DNA of 45,287 bases from Paenibacillus sp. (GCA_031254035.1 JAIRVF010000074.1:1-45287); one strand, 5' to 3'. Shown: positions 36,563-44,165, counted from the stretch's first letter. A program made the numbers and translations. Notes: a model not told the origin generated them from the sequence alone.

Positions 36563-36889
36563 ATGAAGCTAAGAAGCGTCGATAATACCATTGTCGCCCT
36601 GATCGGTATCTGGTTTATCATTGCCCCCTGGATCATGGGTTACTCCGACGACAATGGAGCGTTATGGACGAGTGTTATTGTCGGAGCCGTTCAGTTAATC
36701 GCATCGCTATGGGCCTTTTCCTCATCCGGATGGGGTTCATGGCAAAACTGGATTTCGCTGCTTGCTGGCGTCTGGTTTATAGTCTTTCCGTTTGTATACA
36801 CCGTTGAATCGAGTGTGATGTGGAGCAGCATCATTCTGGGCGGGGTAACCGTACTCCTCAATTTGATCACCCTGTCTGCCAAGGATTAA
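36563..36889 (+). CDS. SPW-repeat membrane protein
   Basis: 108 residues from the ATG at 36563 (GGAGG 10 bases upstream). Two internal repeats each carry a membrane helix pair: IVALIGIWFIIAPWIMGY and WQNWISLLAGVWFIVFPFVYTV, with the paired W residues of SPW repeat proteins. Four transmembrane helices in all. Its function is unknown. A strong terminator follows at 36973. Confidence 0.88.
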   Translation: MKLRSVDNTIVALIGIWFIIAPWIMGYSDDNGALWTSVIVGAVQLIASLWAFSSSGWGSWQNWISLLAGVWFIVFPFVYTVESSVMWSSIILGGVTVLLNLITLSAKD

Positions 36890-36972
36890 CGTTCAGGACC
36901 TTTCCCAAGGGCCTGAGGCAGGTTGTTTAGCCAACAGGGGCGTCCATTCACCTTTGCTTTCGCGCAAGTTTC

Positions 36973-37027
36973 GCAGCAAAAAGCGCAGATCCCCGCTCAT
37001 TACGCCGGGACCTGCGCTTTTTGTTGC
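36973..37027. terminator. Long bidirectional terminator
   Basis: GCAGCAAAAAGCGCAG pairs with CTGCGCTTTTTGTTGC (15 of 16), with an inner TCCC/GGGA stem. T and A runs on both sides allow use in either direction. Confidence 0.8.
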
Positions 37028-37065
37028 AAACTTAAGAAGGAGAAATACAAAATTAACCTCGCAAT

Positions 37066-37184
37066 GAGTATCGGAAAGAAGTCCGGGCGCCCCTCAAAGA
37101 GGGCGCTTTTGCGGAGCAAAAGTACTGAGAGTATCGGAAAGAAGTCCGGGCGCCTCTCAAAGAGAGGCGCTTTTGCGGGGACCC
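37066..37184. repeat. Repeat family 2, copy B (two tandem units)
   Basis: Unit 1 (37066-37128) and unit 2 (37129-37184) both begin GAGTATCGGAAAGAAGTCCG. Unit 2 has a perfect GCGCCTCTC-AAA-GAGAGGCGC hairpin. Unit 1 has the CTTTTGC-GGA-GCAAAAG hairpin and unit 2 ends GCGGGGACCC. The same layout is at 5325-5439. The pair lies between the SPW and YjcZ genes, in non-coding sequence. Confidence 0.82.
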
Positions 37185-37196
37185 AAAAACCCATCT

Positions 37197-37240
37197 AAAA
37201 AAAACGCCTACCACGGGAATGATGAATCCGCGGTCAGGCG
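37197..37240 (-). terminator. Terminator of the YjcZ-like gene
   Basis: On the minus strand CGCCTGACCGCGG pairs imperfectly with CCGTGGTAGGCG and is followed by eight T. It lies 42 bases after the stop codon. Confidence 0.75.
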
Positions 37241-37281
37241 ACTTTCGTGAAAGCTGCGAACTTGTTCAGCAAGCCGAGCGA

Positions 37282-37398
37282 TTACAAACAAAAGGCACTC
37301 AAAATAATAACCAGCAAAATAAAGAGAACCAATATGGCACCTGTATTACTGAAAGGATTACAATAACCTGCACCTACTCCGCCAACAGCTCCGCCCAT
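37282..37398 (-). CDS. YjcZ-family sporulation peptide, 38 aa
   Basis: A glycine-rich start MGGAVGGVGAGYCNPFSNTG is followed by one hydrophobic helix ILVLFILLVIILSAF. This layout is the hallmark of the small YjcZ/YqfX-type spore peptides of Bacillales. The ATG at 37398 has GGAG 8 bases upstream. A CATANNNTA box upstream fits control by a mother-cell sigma factor. Confidence 0.8.
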   Translation of the reverse strand: MGGAVGGVGAGYCNPFSNTGAILVLFILLVIILSAFCL

Positions 37399-37427
37399 TC
37401 CATTCACTCCTTCCTTGTAACATACTC

Positions 37428-37436
37428 TAAGTTATG
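37428..37436 (-). promoter_or_regulatory. Possible sigma-K-type -10 box of the YjcZ-like gene
   Basis: On the minus strand the sequence CATAACTTA fits the CATANNNTA -10 pattern of SigK (and late SigE) promoters, 30 bases before the start codon. No clear AC -35 box was found. Confidence 0.35.
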
Positions 37437-37517
37437 TGGATTCCTGGACATTTGGCATAGACACATCCCCAATTTGGAGCTTGCAAAGCGCCTATTTTCA
37501 GGTCGATTGTCTATGTT

Positions 37518-38330
37518 TTACTCCTTCTTCATGCCAATAACAGCAGCCGCATATTTAGATAAAATCGCCCCAAGCGTACCCATATCGAGCTGATCATCCG
37601 CTTTCCAGTCCGTACTGATTCCTACATGGTCAACCAGCCATTGTCTTCCTTCCTCTTTCCATGCAGGCACATTCGGCCCGGAGCTGGGTCCTTGGCCATT
37701 GTATGCAGCCATCAACTCCACCTCATTCTCCTTATATTCGTCTAGATCTACGTTCCCATTGATCCCGGGCACCCGGCCCTTGTTCGTGCACTGAATAAAC
37801 TCCCATGATTTCCAGCCGCCTCTATCGGCCGGAGCCCCGATGCCGTAATAGGCATACCATAATGGAGTATTTCCGAATACACTATCGAGAGATGTGTCCA
37901 TAAAGTTAGGGAAGGTGTATATCATTAACGTCCGGCCTGTCCGCAGCTTGAATTGGGTAATCCACTCGCGCACAATTGCCGAAATATTCGCCCGCGATCC
38001 ACCTTCCTTGGTCTCAATATCCAGGACGAGCGGCAGCCGAAAAGAGTTCATTCCTCCTGCGCTCTCCACGATTTGCACGAAATGCTCCAGTTCCGTTTTA
38101 ACATCCTCAACCTTATGGGCTCGCGTCAAATGATACGCCCCTATCAGCAAGCCAGCCGCTTTGGCGCCTTGGGCATTGATCCGGAATCTGTCATCAACCA
38201 ACTTCATTCCTTCCGTCGCTTTGGTGAAAGCAAAGGAATAACCTGCATTTTTGACCTGCTTCCAGTCGATGATCCCCTGCCAGTGCGAAACATCTATACC
38301 TTTAGCATGATTGCTGTTCCGGCTTTGCAC
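37518..38330 (-). CDS. GH25 (lysozyme-type) muramidase, no signal peptide
   Basis: 270 residues from the GTG at 38330, with GGAGG 7 bases upstream. The glycoside hydrolase 25 domain (about 10-200) shows KGIDVSHWQGIIDWKQV with the catalytic Asp, SFAFTKATEG, LPLVLDIETKEG with the catalytic acid pair, and NVDLDEYKENEVEL. The last 60 residues form a second small domain (WKEEGRQWLVDHVGISTDWKADDQLDMGTLGAILSKY). It hydrolyses peptidoglycan glycan strands. With no signal peptide, export would need lysis, sporulation or a holin, so a prophage or spore role is possible. Confidence 0.88.
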   Translation of the reverse strand: MQSRNSNHAKGIDVSHWQGIIDWKQVKNAGYSFAFTKATEGMKLVDDRFRINAQGAKAAGLLIGAYHLTRAHKVEDVKTELEHFVQIVESAGGMNSFRLPLVLDIETKEGGSRANISAIVREWITQFKLRTGRTLMIYTFPNFMDTSLDSVFGNTPLWYAYYGIGAPADRGGWKSWEFIQCTNKGRVPGINGNVDLDEYKENEVELMAAYNGQGPSSGPNVPAWKEEGRQWLVDHVGISTDWKADDQLDMGTLGAILSKYAAAVIGMKKE

Positions 38331-38535
38331 AGCTACACCTCCGTTTCGGTCTAAATCCAGATCTTTGATCTGTACATTTATACTATGCAAGTAACATATT
38401 TTTCTGCATGGACGATTTTTCAGCGAATGACGAAAATATGCTCCCACATAGAAAAAGAAGCCTTTAAATGAAGACTTCTCTTCTAGCAATGGTAAAAAGA
38501 TCATTTTTAAATATTCATTTTAATCATGAAACGTC

Positions 38536-38739
38536 TTACTTTGAGCGTCCCCGTTGGTCAATTAATCCGGAATCTCCCTGCTCACGATATTTTCTCATCC
38601 ACACTTTCAAGCGGCCGATGTCCGCAATTCCCAACTCTTCAGCTACTTCCTTTTTGGTCATTCCTTGAAGACGCATGTCCACAGCCTTCTTCTTGATATC
38701 CAAACTGTACGAGCAGAAAGTCTGTCCCTTTTTGGCCAT
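38536..38739 (-). CDS. Orphan helix-turn-helix (transposase OrfA-like), probably an IS remnant
   Basis: 67 residues from the ATG at 38739 (GAGGTG upstream). YSLDIKKKAVDMRLQGMTKKEVAEELGIADIGRLKVWMRKYREQG is the helix-turn-helix start of IS3-type OrfA. It stops at QRGRSK, where intact transposases continue. No OrfB or inverted repeats are visible, so this is probably a fragment or a domesticated DNA-binding protein. Confidence 0.7.
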   Translation of the reverse strand: MAKKGQTFCSYSLDIKKKAVDMRLQGMTKKEVAEELGIADIGRLKVWMRKYREQGDSGLIDQRGRSK

Positions 38740-38968
38740 CCGTATCACCTCAAATACTTTATCGGCGGATAGCCAGCATCTTTTCATCCTTTTTCCATTT
38801 TTAGTACTAAAGACCCTTGTATATAATGTTATATAAATACATTTTCCTTATGACAAAATAAAATATAGTCTCGTAGATATAAGATTACATTCCTATGGTT
38901 AAAGATTTTAAAATTTTAAGTAATAGGACGCATAGATGCAGGAAATTCCATCCCGCCCTAATTCTACG
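38740..38968. other. AT-rich intergenic segment
   Basis: About 230 bp of AT-rich sequence between the HTH remnant and the TPR gene. No gene was seen. It ends at the probable promoter of the TPR gene. Confidence 0.4.
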
Positions 38969-38977
38969 TGTTATAAT
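38969..38977 (+). promoter_or_regulatory. Extended -10 promoter element of the TPR gene
   Basis: TG-T-TATAAT is an extended -10 box 79 bases before the start at 39056. No -35 box is apparent, as is allowed for extended -10 promoters. Confidence 0.45.
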
Positions 38978-39055
38978 AAAAGCATCTTCCGATTGTATGT
39001 CTACCTGATACATCAGGGCACATCAATGGAAATCGTGATTTTGCGGAGGTTTAGT

Positions 39056-39721
39056 ATGGGGAAAATTTTTGGATTTTTTTTATTGTGGAGGCTGCTCGGC
39101 AACCCGTTTTTTGCTATACTCGTTATAATGATTATCGTGTATTTGTTGGATCGCCGCTTTGTTGGCGTGTTCCCAAGCTTGACCAAGCCATTTAAGCGAA
39201 TGGGGCAAATTTCCAAGCTCCGTTCCCGGATCAGCATGAATCCAAGCGACGTATCTTCCAAACATGAACTGGCAAGGCTGCTCATCGAACGTAAACATAA
39301 TGCTGAAGCCTTGAAGCTGCTGGAGTCAATTGAAGACCAGTCCTGGGATTCTGCCGAATTTTGGGATGACCTGGGAACCGTATATTTGAGACAGGGAAAT
39401 ATCCAAAAAGGAGAAGCCTGCATACTCAAGGCTCTTGAAATGAATCCACGGGTCAAATACGGACAACCTTACTTGCGCCTGGCTGAAGTGTACAAAAACA
39501 ACGACCGATCCAAAGCTGTGGACTACGTGCACCGTTTCCAGGAAATCCATTCCTCCTCATGCGAAGGTTATTATCTGCTTGGCATGATGTACAAGGCTCT
39601 TGACCGTAAAGATGACGCGAAGACCGCTTTTCAGGAATCGATTGATATTTACCGCTCACTTCCAAAATATAAAAAGCGCCAGGAACGGAAATGGGCTGTG
39701 CTGAGCATGATGAAAAAATAA
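39056..39721 (+). CDS. Membrane-anchored tetratricopeptide-repeat protein
   Basis: 221 residues from the ATG at 39056 (GGAGG 6 bases upstream). One or two hydrophobic helices at residues 4-33 (FGFFLLWRLLGNPFFAILVIMIIVYLL) are followed by about four TPR helix pairs, for example ALKLLESIEDQSWDSAEFWDDLGTVYLRQGNIQKGEACILKALEMNP and EGYYLLGMMYKALDRKDDAKTAFQESI. The TPR domain faces the cytoplasm or the outside and would scaffold partners. A terminator overlaps the stop codon. Confidence 0.9.
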   Translation: MGKIFGFFLLWRLLGNPFFAILVIMIIVYLLDRRFVGVFPSLTKPFKRMGQISKLRSRISMNPSDVSSKHELARLLIERKHNAEALKLLESIEDQSWDSAEFWDDLGTVYLRQGNIQKGEACILKALEMNPRVKYGQPYLRLAEVYKNNDRSKAVDYVHRFQEIHSSSCEGYYLLGMMYKALDRKDDAKTAFQESIDIYRSLPKYKKRQERKWAVLSMMKK

Positions 39722-39748
39722 CAGACCCGAGTTGGGTCTGTTATTTTC
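39720..39748 (+). terminator. Terminator of the TPR gene
   Basis: AACAGACCC-GAGTT-GGGTCTGTT followed by ATTTTC. The stem begins at the stop codon. It may also serve the converging SGNH gene. Confidence 0.85.
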
Positions 39749-39773
39749 AAACTTCCTAAATGTCGAGCAGGAA

Positions 39774-40406
39774 TCAAGCGAGCGGATAATAGCCGAGCTG
39801 GTTTAAATGCTCCGCAATAACCTTGTATCCTTTCCCATTGGGATGCAGATGATCAATGGACAGAAGCTCTTTTTCCCGGCCGTAAAAAGATGAGAAAATT
39901 GGGGCTGCCGCGTAATTCCCTCCCCAATATCCGCTGATGTACCGATTATACTGCTGAACCCACTGGGTCGCGGCATCCACCTGCGGATAAGGGTTATAAA
40001 GTCCTACAGCCCGAACGATGTATGGGGATCTGCTGCCGGATTTGATTTGGTTTAGCTGCTGCATAATGCCTGAAAAATTGGATTGGCATAAAGACAGAGC
40101 TTTATTGAAATGCTGGCCTATGTTTTTGGAAGGTGCACTTTTGGCAGCCCGGATCAAATCATTGCCCCCGATAGAAATGGTAATGATTTGCGCAGCTTTT
40201 AGGGAATTGCGCAGCTGGGAATTTCGTTTTATATTTTCGTACAGCGCTGAAGAGGTCTGCCCGTTGACTCCCCAGTTATCATAAGATACGAAATCTCCGA
40301 TTCTTCGTTCTGCCATCCCCCGGTAGACCGGCGCAAAGCCGTTGCCTGGCATGGCGCCAAAGCCGACGGTCAGCGAATCGCCGACAGCCGTGTATGGAAT
40401 CGCCAC
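39774..40406 (-). CDS. SGNH/GDSL esterase, LipC-like
   Basis: 210 residues with a GTG start at 40406, chosen because AGGAGG lies 8 bases upstream. Block I is VGDSLTVGFG (nucleophile Ser11), block II GVNGQTSSAL, block III SIGGNDLIRAAKS and block V DHLHPNGKGYKVIAEHL. Length and layout resemble Bacillus LipC, a spore-associated phospholipase that helps germination. There is no signal peptide, which also fits LipC. It is intact, unlike the GDSL remnants at 30.7 and 33.4 kb. Confidence 0.88.
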   Translation of the reverse strand: MAIPYTAVGDSLTVGFGAMPGNGFAPVYRGMAERRIGDFVSYDNWGVNGQTSSALYENIKRNSQLRNSLKAAQIITISIGGNDLIRAAKSAPSKNIGQHFNKALSLCQSNFSGIMQQLNQIKSGSRSPYIVRAVGLYNPYPQVDAATQWVQQYNRYISGYWGGNYAAAPIFSSFYGREKELLSIDHLHPNGKGYKVIAEHLNQLGYYPLA

Positions 40407-40538
40407 ATCTTTCGCCTCCTCTCTGATTCCTTACTTATCCATAGCAGTGTATGAATGAACTCGGAAAAATGAAAGGGACAAAGCTCAGGGGTGATCCTAC
40501 GGTCATCGTGAAAATAAATTTCTACCCAACATTCAAAG

Positions 40539-42074
40539 TTAACGCACTTGCCCGAGAGCATCCATAAATTTTTTCATGGCGGTTAAACCCGATCCTGCAG
40601 CTGGCTGCCACTGCTTTAATTCCTTCTCTTTTCCCTGGACGTAAAGCTCAATCTTGCTTTGCAGGGCGGCGTTATAGCCACGGTTTCCCGTCGATTCCCG
40701 CTTCATCTCATGAATCAGCTCCTCCCAATTCAAAGACGTGTTATACATCATCCGGTCGGGGTACTTACCAGCCAATGAAATCGCCTGGTCCATAGATCCG
40801 CCCAGGTATAAGGTTACCGCAAGGTAAGAACCAATAAACCGATGGCTTTTATCGTGATCCAAGGATTGCTGAAAATAAGCCGTTGCTTCATCCATTTTCC
40901 CCTGCCTCATCAGGGCGACGGCATGTGTCGCATCTGAGTAACTGTTGTCCTTCGTTTGGCGCATGGACTCTGCAAGGGCATAGTAACGGTTGTATTCTTT
41001 CCAATCGGTTTCCTTGAGATAATAATCGGCGAGCCAATCATAATAATCGGCCGTAGGATGTAGTTCCACCAGTTTCTTTAGGAGTTCGGCCTGCTTTGCC
41101 ATCAATGATGCTTTCTCGCCACTAACCTTAGCCCCCTCCCCCCGCAGCAGCATGATTTTGCCTTCCAGCAACATGTGCATCATATGCAAACTATGCGCAT
41201 CCGCAGGGTTATGTTGTACATCGGCTTTGTACATCGCTTCCGCTTTTTCCAAATCCCCCGTTAGCAACGTTTTGTCAGCATCTGTCATTGACCGTTCTTT
41301 TAAATAAAAGAAAGGAAGCTGGCCGGTCAAATCGTTGCCGAGACGGTATCCGTCACTCCGTGTCAGCAGCTCGCCATCGGCATTGTACGCTTCGACACTC
41401 CACGAAAATTGGTTATCCGTATTTGCATAGCCTAGCAAGGATAAAGGGTCCACCTTCATCTCTTCCTGTCCACTCGCGAAGGAGGAAATGCCCGAAATTT
41501 CATCATACAAATCCTCTGCCGGAATCTGAACCCGGGACGTGACAATGCCCTGCTTGATCTGTCTGCTGGCCGATCCAGAAGTAAACTTTAGGCCTATATT
41601 CAGATTGTAATAAGCGGCACCCTCCACGGGCTTCCACTCAAAAGTCAGCTTTTTATCCCTCACGACCTCTTCGTTAACAGGGGTTTTCAACTCCATCAGC
41701 GGCTGAAAAACCACATTCTCCTCTAGCTTATTCTGCCCCCTCAGGTCGATCCAGCCATCATCACTTATTGTGGGCCATGTCCAACCACTGATCTGGTTTA
41801 CATCCAGACCAAGAAACAGCTTATAACTGCCGGGGAGGACCCCTCTGAAGGAGTATTCACCTTTCTCGTTCGTCATGGTCTGGTAGGGTTCAAAATCTGT
41901 AATACTGTGGTTGATGTCATCTTGTCTCCGCAGGAAAACCCCGGCATACGCGATCGGCTCCCCGTTCGACTTGGTGAGCTTGCCCGACACATCGGTTAAT
42001 GCCTTCACATCGCCGGACATGAGCTTTTGCAATCGCGCCTGGATTTTTCCACCGAAAAGGCCCTGACCTTCCAC
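40539..42074 (-). pseudogene. Surface-type protein with carboxypeptidase-regulatory-like and TPR regions, 5' end probably lost
   Basis: The open frame covers 511 codons but begins at a GTG inside a terminator-like hairpin, with no ribosome binding site and no signal peptide. Residues about 25-105 form a carboxypeptidase-regulatory-like beta-sandwich (GKLTKSNGEPIAYAGVFLRRQDD ... NEKGEYSFRGVLPGSYKLFLGLD). Residues about 130-250 look like a fibronectin-type domain. Residues about 265-460 contain TPR-like repeats (ATAYFQQSLDHDKSHRFIGSYLAVTLY). Such proteins are usually exported lipoproteins, so the missing leader points to truncation. It could be expressed from another start, such as M19. Confidence 0.65.
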
Positions 42075-42093
42075 ACATCGGAAGACCAGGGCC
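42055..42093 (-). terminator. Strong hairpin with T tail overlapping the 5' end of the truncated gene
   Basis: GGCCCTGGTCTTCC and GGAAGGTCAGGGCC (14 bp, two G-U pairs, 7-base loop) are followed on the minus strand by TTTTC. A terminator at a gene start is odd; it probably belonged to the DNA that was joined to the truncated gene. Confidence 0.6.
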
Positions 42094-42289
42094 TCATTTA
42101 TAATCTAGGGGAAATTACCTAGAATTTTAGCTGTACCGTTTGAAGCATTTTTTCGAAAAAATGAACCTTCAAAGGCCTGCTTTCCTATTGCCTTTTTATT
42201 CGAGAAGGGAAGTTTGGCCACCTTAAGCCGGGCGCAGCTTCGTGGTTTATAGCAACAAAGGAGGCAGGAATAACACGTAAAAAAACTGT
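42094..42289. other. Intergenic segment before the candidate structured RNA
   Basis: About 200 bp. It has a perfect palindrome CATTTTTTCGAAAAAATG at 42146-42163 and no plausible gene; a 62-codon frame here lacks a ribosome binding site. Confidence 0.4.
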
Positions 42290-42880
42290 CCATCGTACAG
42301 GCGGGAGCCTTACCCCAAGCGTACGGTTATTTCCGGGTTGCCACGTTCAGCCGTGGCCACTGGTGCCCTAACCAGGCGCTAAGTGAAGCCGGCTTACCCT
42401 CCGTCTACCTTCTGTCGGGAGATAACTGCACGGGCGGGGGGATGTTGGACGTGTCACCAAGCACATAACCCAGCCGAAAGGCAGTCCAACGTAAGGCAAA
42501 ACGAAGTGCGGCCCGATCTGGTGTGACTCCACCATGAGGCCGCGACCGTTCCGAAAAGTACGTAGTGAAGCATCGATAGAACCTTGCTGGAAACTGTTCA
42601 AGGGAGATGAGACTACGGTTAGAGAAGCTATTGTATGCTGTGGTAGCAGCCTGGTCATAGGAACCGTAACCAGGCCGAGAAATCGAATCAATAGGCGCGT
42701 AAAGCGCGTGTCAGAAACAAATCCCGGGAGCCGTTCCCCGATGCGTGACGGCAGGATCATAACTCCGCACCTTATCCCGTTTCAATCGATGATCGGGATA
42801 AGGTGAACTGTGTCCACCTCGCAAGGCTCATGCCATTCCCGGGCGTTTCAGTCAACACAAAATTTCAGTTCACCTTAACG
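42290..42880 (+). ncRNA. Candidate long structured RNA, best guess 5' remnant of a group II intron
   Basis: About 590 bp, GC-rich against its AT-rich surroundings, full of hairpins: GCCACG/CGTGGC (about 42338-42355), CTGGT/ACCAG, GTTGGAC/GTCCAAC (about 42444-42492), and CACCTTATCCCG/CGGGATAAGGTG. It has A-rich single-stranded motifs such as GGAACCGTAACCAGGCCGAG and GCGCTAAGTGAAG that remind me of domain I of bacterial group II introns. No reverse transcriptase ORF and no clear domain V was seen, so it would be a truncated intron. An IscB/IsrB-type guide RNA is the main alternative, but no nuclease gene is near. The group II identity is inference from memory. Confidence 0.45.
42768..42877 (+). 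other. Mutually exclusive hairpins
   Basis: CACCTTATCCCG (42768-42779) pairs with CGGGATAAGGTG (42794-42805), while TAAGGTGAACTG (42799-42810) pairs perfectly with CAGTTCACCTTA (42866-42877). The shared TAAGGTG cannot do both at once. This is the layout of an RNA switch or of competing intron folds. Confidence 0.7.
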
Positions 42881-42912
42881 TAGGGGTGGGTGTGGGGAGT
42901 ATGTTTTAGATC

Positions 42913-42941
42913 AAAAGGCTCGCAAAGCGAGGCGACCTTTT
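42913..42941. other. Hairpin in a non-coding region
   Basis: AAAAGG-CTCGC-AAA-GCGAG-gcga-CCTTTT. A broken 11-bp stem, 11 bases before the DnaA-box-like sites. Confidence 0.5.
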
Positions 42942-42951
42942 AGAAAAGGGT

Positions 42952-42988
42952 TGTGGATAGTTTTTTTGGTGATGCTGAGTTATCCCCA
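42952..42988. other. DnaA-box-like sites
   Basis: TGTGGATAG (42952-42960) and TTATCCCCA (42980-42988) are each one base from the DnaA box TTATCCACA or its complement. They lie in opposite directions around a T-rich stretch. A third, weaker site TTTTCCACA is at 43089-43097. They may be the remnant of a plasmid or phage origin, or chance. Confidence 0.35.
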
Positions 42989-43021
42989 TACATGAACAGG
43001 ATGAGAGTAAAAAGAGGACGT

Positions 43022-43108
43022 ATGATGAATGAGGTGGTTCACACCCCCGCGCCAGGAACCGAGGCTTGTGGTAAACGTGGTTTTCGTTTTTTCCACATGG
43101 CGAGGTGA
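43022..43108 (+). CDS. Possible 28-residue peptide
   Basis: ATG to TGA with AAGAGG 4 bases upstream. The peptide begins MMNEVVHTPAPGTEACGKRG and ends in FHMAR. I do not recognise it. Low confidence because of its size. Confidence 0.25.
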   Translation: MMNEVVHTPAPGTEACGKRGFRFFHMAR

Positions 43109-43146
43109 GTGGCGTGGTACCGGCCGGAAAGGCCGGCTAAACTTAT

Positions 43147-43313
43147 TCATTGTTTCTTAGTTTCCTCCAACTCGACTAACAATTCAATTCGCTCCATCTC
43201 ATAGTCCTCCAGTTGCCGTACATAAACGCCTTTCTCACTCTCATCAGAACGATCAATGGTTTCTCGGCGGCCTTAAGCCCTAATTCTTGGAGTTGGATCA
43301 AATTATAATTCAT
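43147..43313 (-). pseudogene. Frameshifted small gene, about 55 codons
   Basis: The frame from ATG 43313 (GGGGAGGG upstream) reads MNYNLIQLQELGLKAAEK. It continues after a one-base shift as TIDRSDESEKGVYVRQLEDYEMERIELLVELEETKKQ to TGA. Adding one A to the short A run near 43260 restores a single charged, helical protein. The family is not recognised. The unshifted frame ends prematurely around 43176. Confidence 0.55.
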
Positions 43314-43418
43314 TGGGTCACGCCCTCCCCATAAATCTTTACGGGTAAAGAAAGTCCGTCGATAATGCAATATGAAGGTGGAGTATGTCAAGATCGAAAG
43401 TAAAGGGAAGGTGATAAG

Positions 43419-43607
43419 ATGGATCTAGCTGAAGAATTACAAAAGCAAAATCAATTTATTGAAGCTTACGTACTTGATGATTTGGAGGATGAAGAGATCC
43501 GATCGGAAGCACTCAAGGCTTATTATAAAGGACTAGGATATGACTTTGGTGATGAGGAATGTGATGAGGAGGAATCGTTTGTATTTCCCGAATTTCCTGA
43601 GGACTAG
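43419..43607 (+). CDS. Small acidic hypothetical protein, 62 aa
   Basis: ATG with AAGGTGAT upstream. Very acidic (MDLAEELQKQNQFIEAYVLDD ... DEECDEEESFVFPEFPED). No known domain. It is divergent from the frameshifted small gene at 43147-43313. It might be a phage- or plasmid-type inhibitor, but that is only a guess. Confidence 0.65.
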   Translation: MDLAEELQKQNQFIEAYVLDDLEDEEIRSEALKAYYKGLGYDFGDEECDEEESFVFPEFPED

Positions 43608-43635
43608 CGAGTGAATTGAGTAAGGCAGGATAAGG

Positions 43636-43659
43636 GACGGTGTATTTGCATACACCGTC
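43636..43659 (+). terminator. Hairpin after the small acidic gene
   Basis: GACGGTGTA-TTTGCA-TACACCGTC, a 9-bp perfect stem followed by GTTGTC. Weak T tail, so termination is uncertain. Confidence 0.5.
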
Positions 43660-44064
43660 GTTGTCACATATACGCGTCAAAGCCGCGTACCGTAAGGATT
43701 CTTAAGAGGAGTAAATTTATACTCCTCTTATCGTAAGTGTACTCATTTTTGTGTGTATGATGAGTGAAATTTTAGTCGCTAAGTATTGATATTCTTAAGT
43801 TTTTCGCAGGAGTAAAAACTTACTCCTTAACTTTATTTAGCGAATTTTCTAAGGCTTCTGGACTGGGAAGTAAAATGTTAGTCGAGTTAGAGGATCTTAG
43901 AGGAAAAAGGGTGCAAAGTAAATCTAAGGAGCCGATCAAAAGGCTTCTTTTTTTCCCGACAGATTTCATTGTCTGTTAAACCTAAAGCGGTCGACGCAAG
44001 ACCGGTTCGAACAACGTACCCTATCACAAATTTTTTTACAACTTCGATCAGCAGCGTGTAAATA
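43660..44064. other. Non-coding stretch with paired palindromes
   Basis: About 400 bp. It holds the two palindromes at 43703-43827. A minus-strand frame at 43887-44201 has no ribosome binding site and no recognisable content. No gene was called. Confidence 0.4.
43703..43827. repeat. Two related palindromes, possible operators
   Basis: Palindrome 1: TAAGAGGAGTA-aattta-TACTCCTCTTA (43703-43730). Palindrome 2: AGGAGTAA-aaac-TTACTCCT (43808-43827). Both share GGAGTA/TACTCC and are preceded by ATTCTTAAG. They lie 410-535 bp upstream of the ParB-like gene and may be binding sites for a dimeric protein. Confidence 0.6.
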
Positions 44065-44165
44065 AACCGGCGTGAATACCTGCCCCGAAAACACCGCCCC
44101 GGAAAAAGCATCAGTCGCAAGCGACTGGGGCGGAAATACCGGGCTGACAAACGCCCGGAAATATC
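44065..44165. other. GC-rich hairpin cluster
   Basis: CAGTCGC-AA-GCGACTG (7-bp perfect stem) is enclosed by CGCCCC/GGGGCG; a second hairpin CCGGGC-tgacaaac-GCCCGG lies nearby. Base composition differs from the AT-rich sides. Confidence 0.5.

Noticed and set aside
37066..37184. Tandem units as a possible CRISPR array
   Set aside because: Only two units occur and there are no unique spacers between them; no cas genes are near.
42368..42760. 130-codon minus-strand frame over the candidate RNA
   Set aside because: No ribosome binding site and no domain; the hairpins explain the sequence better than coding does.
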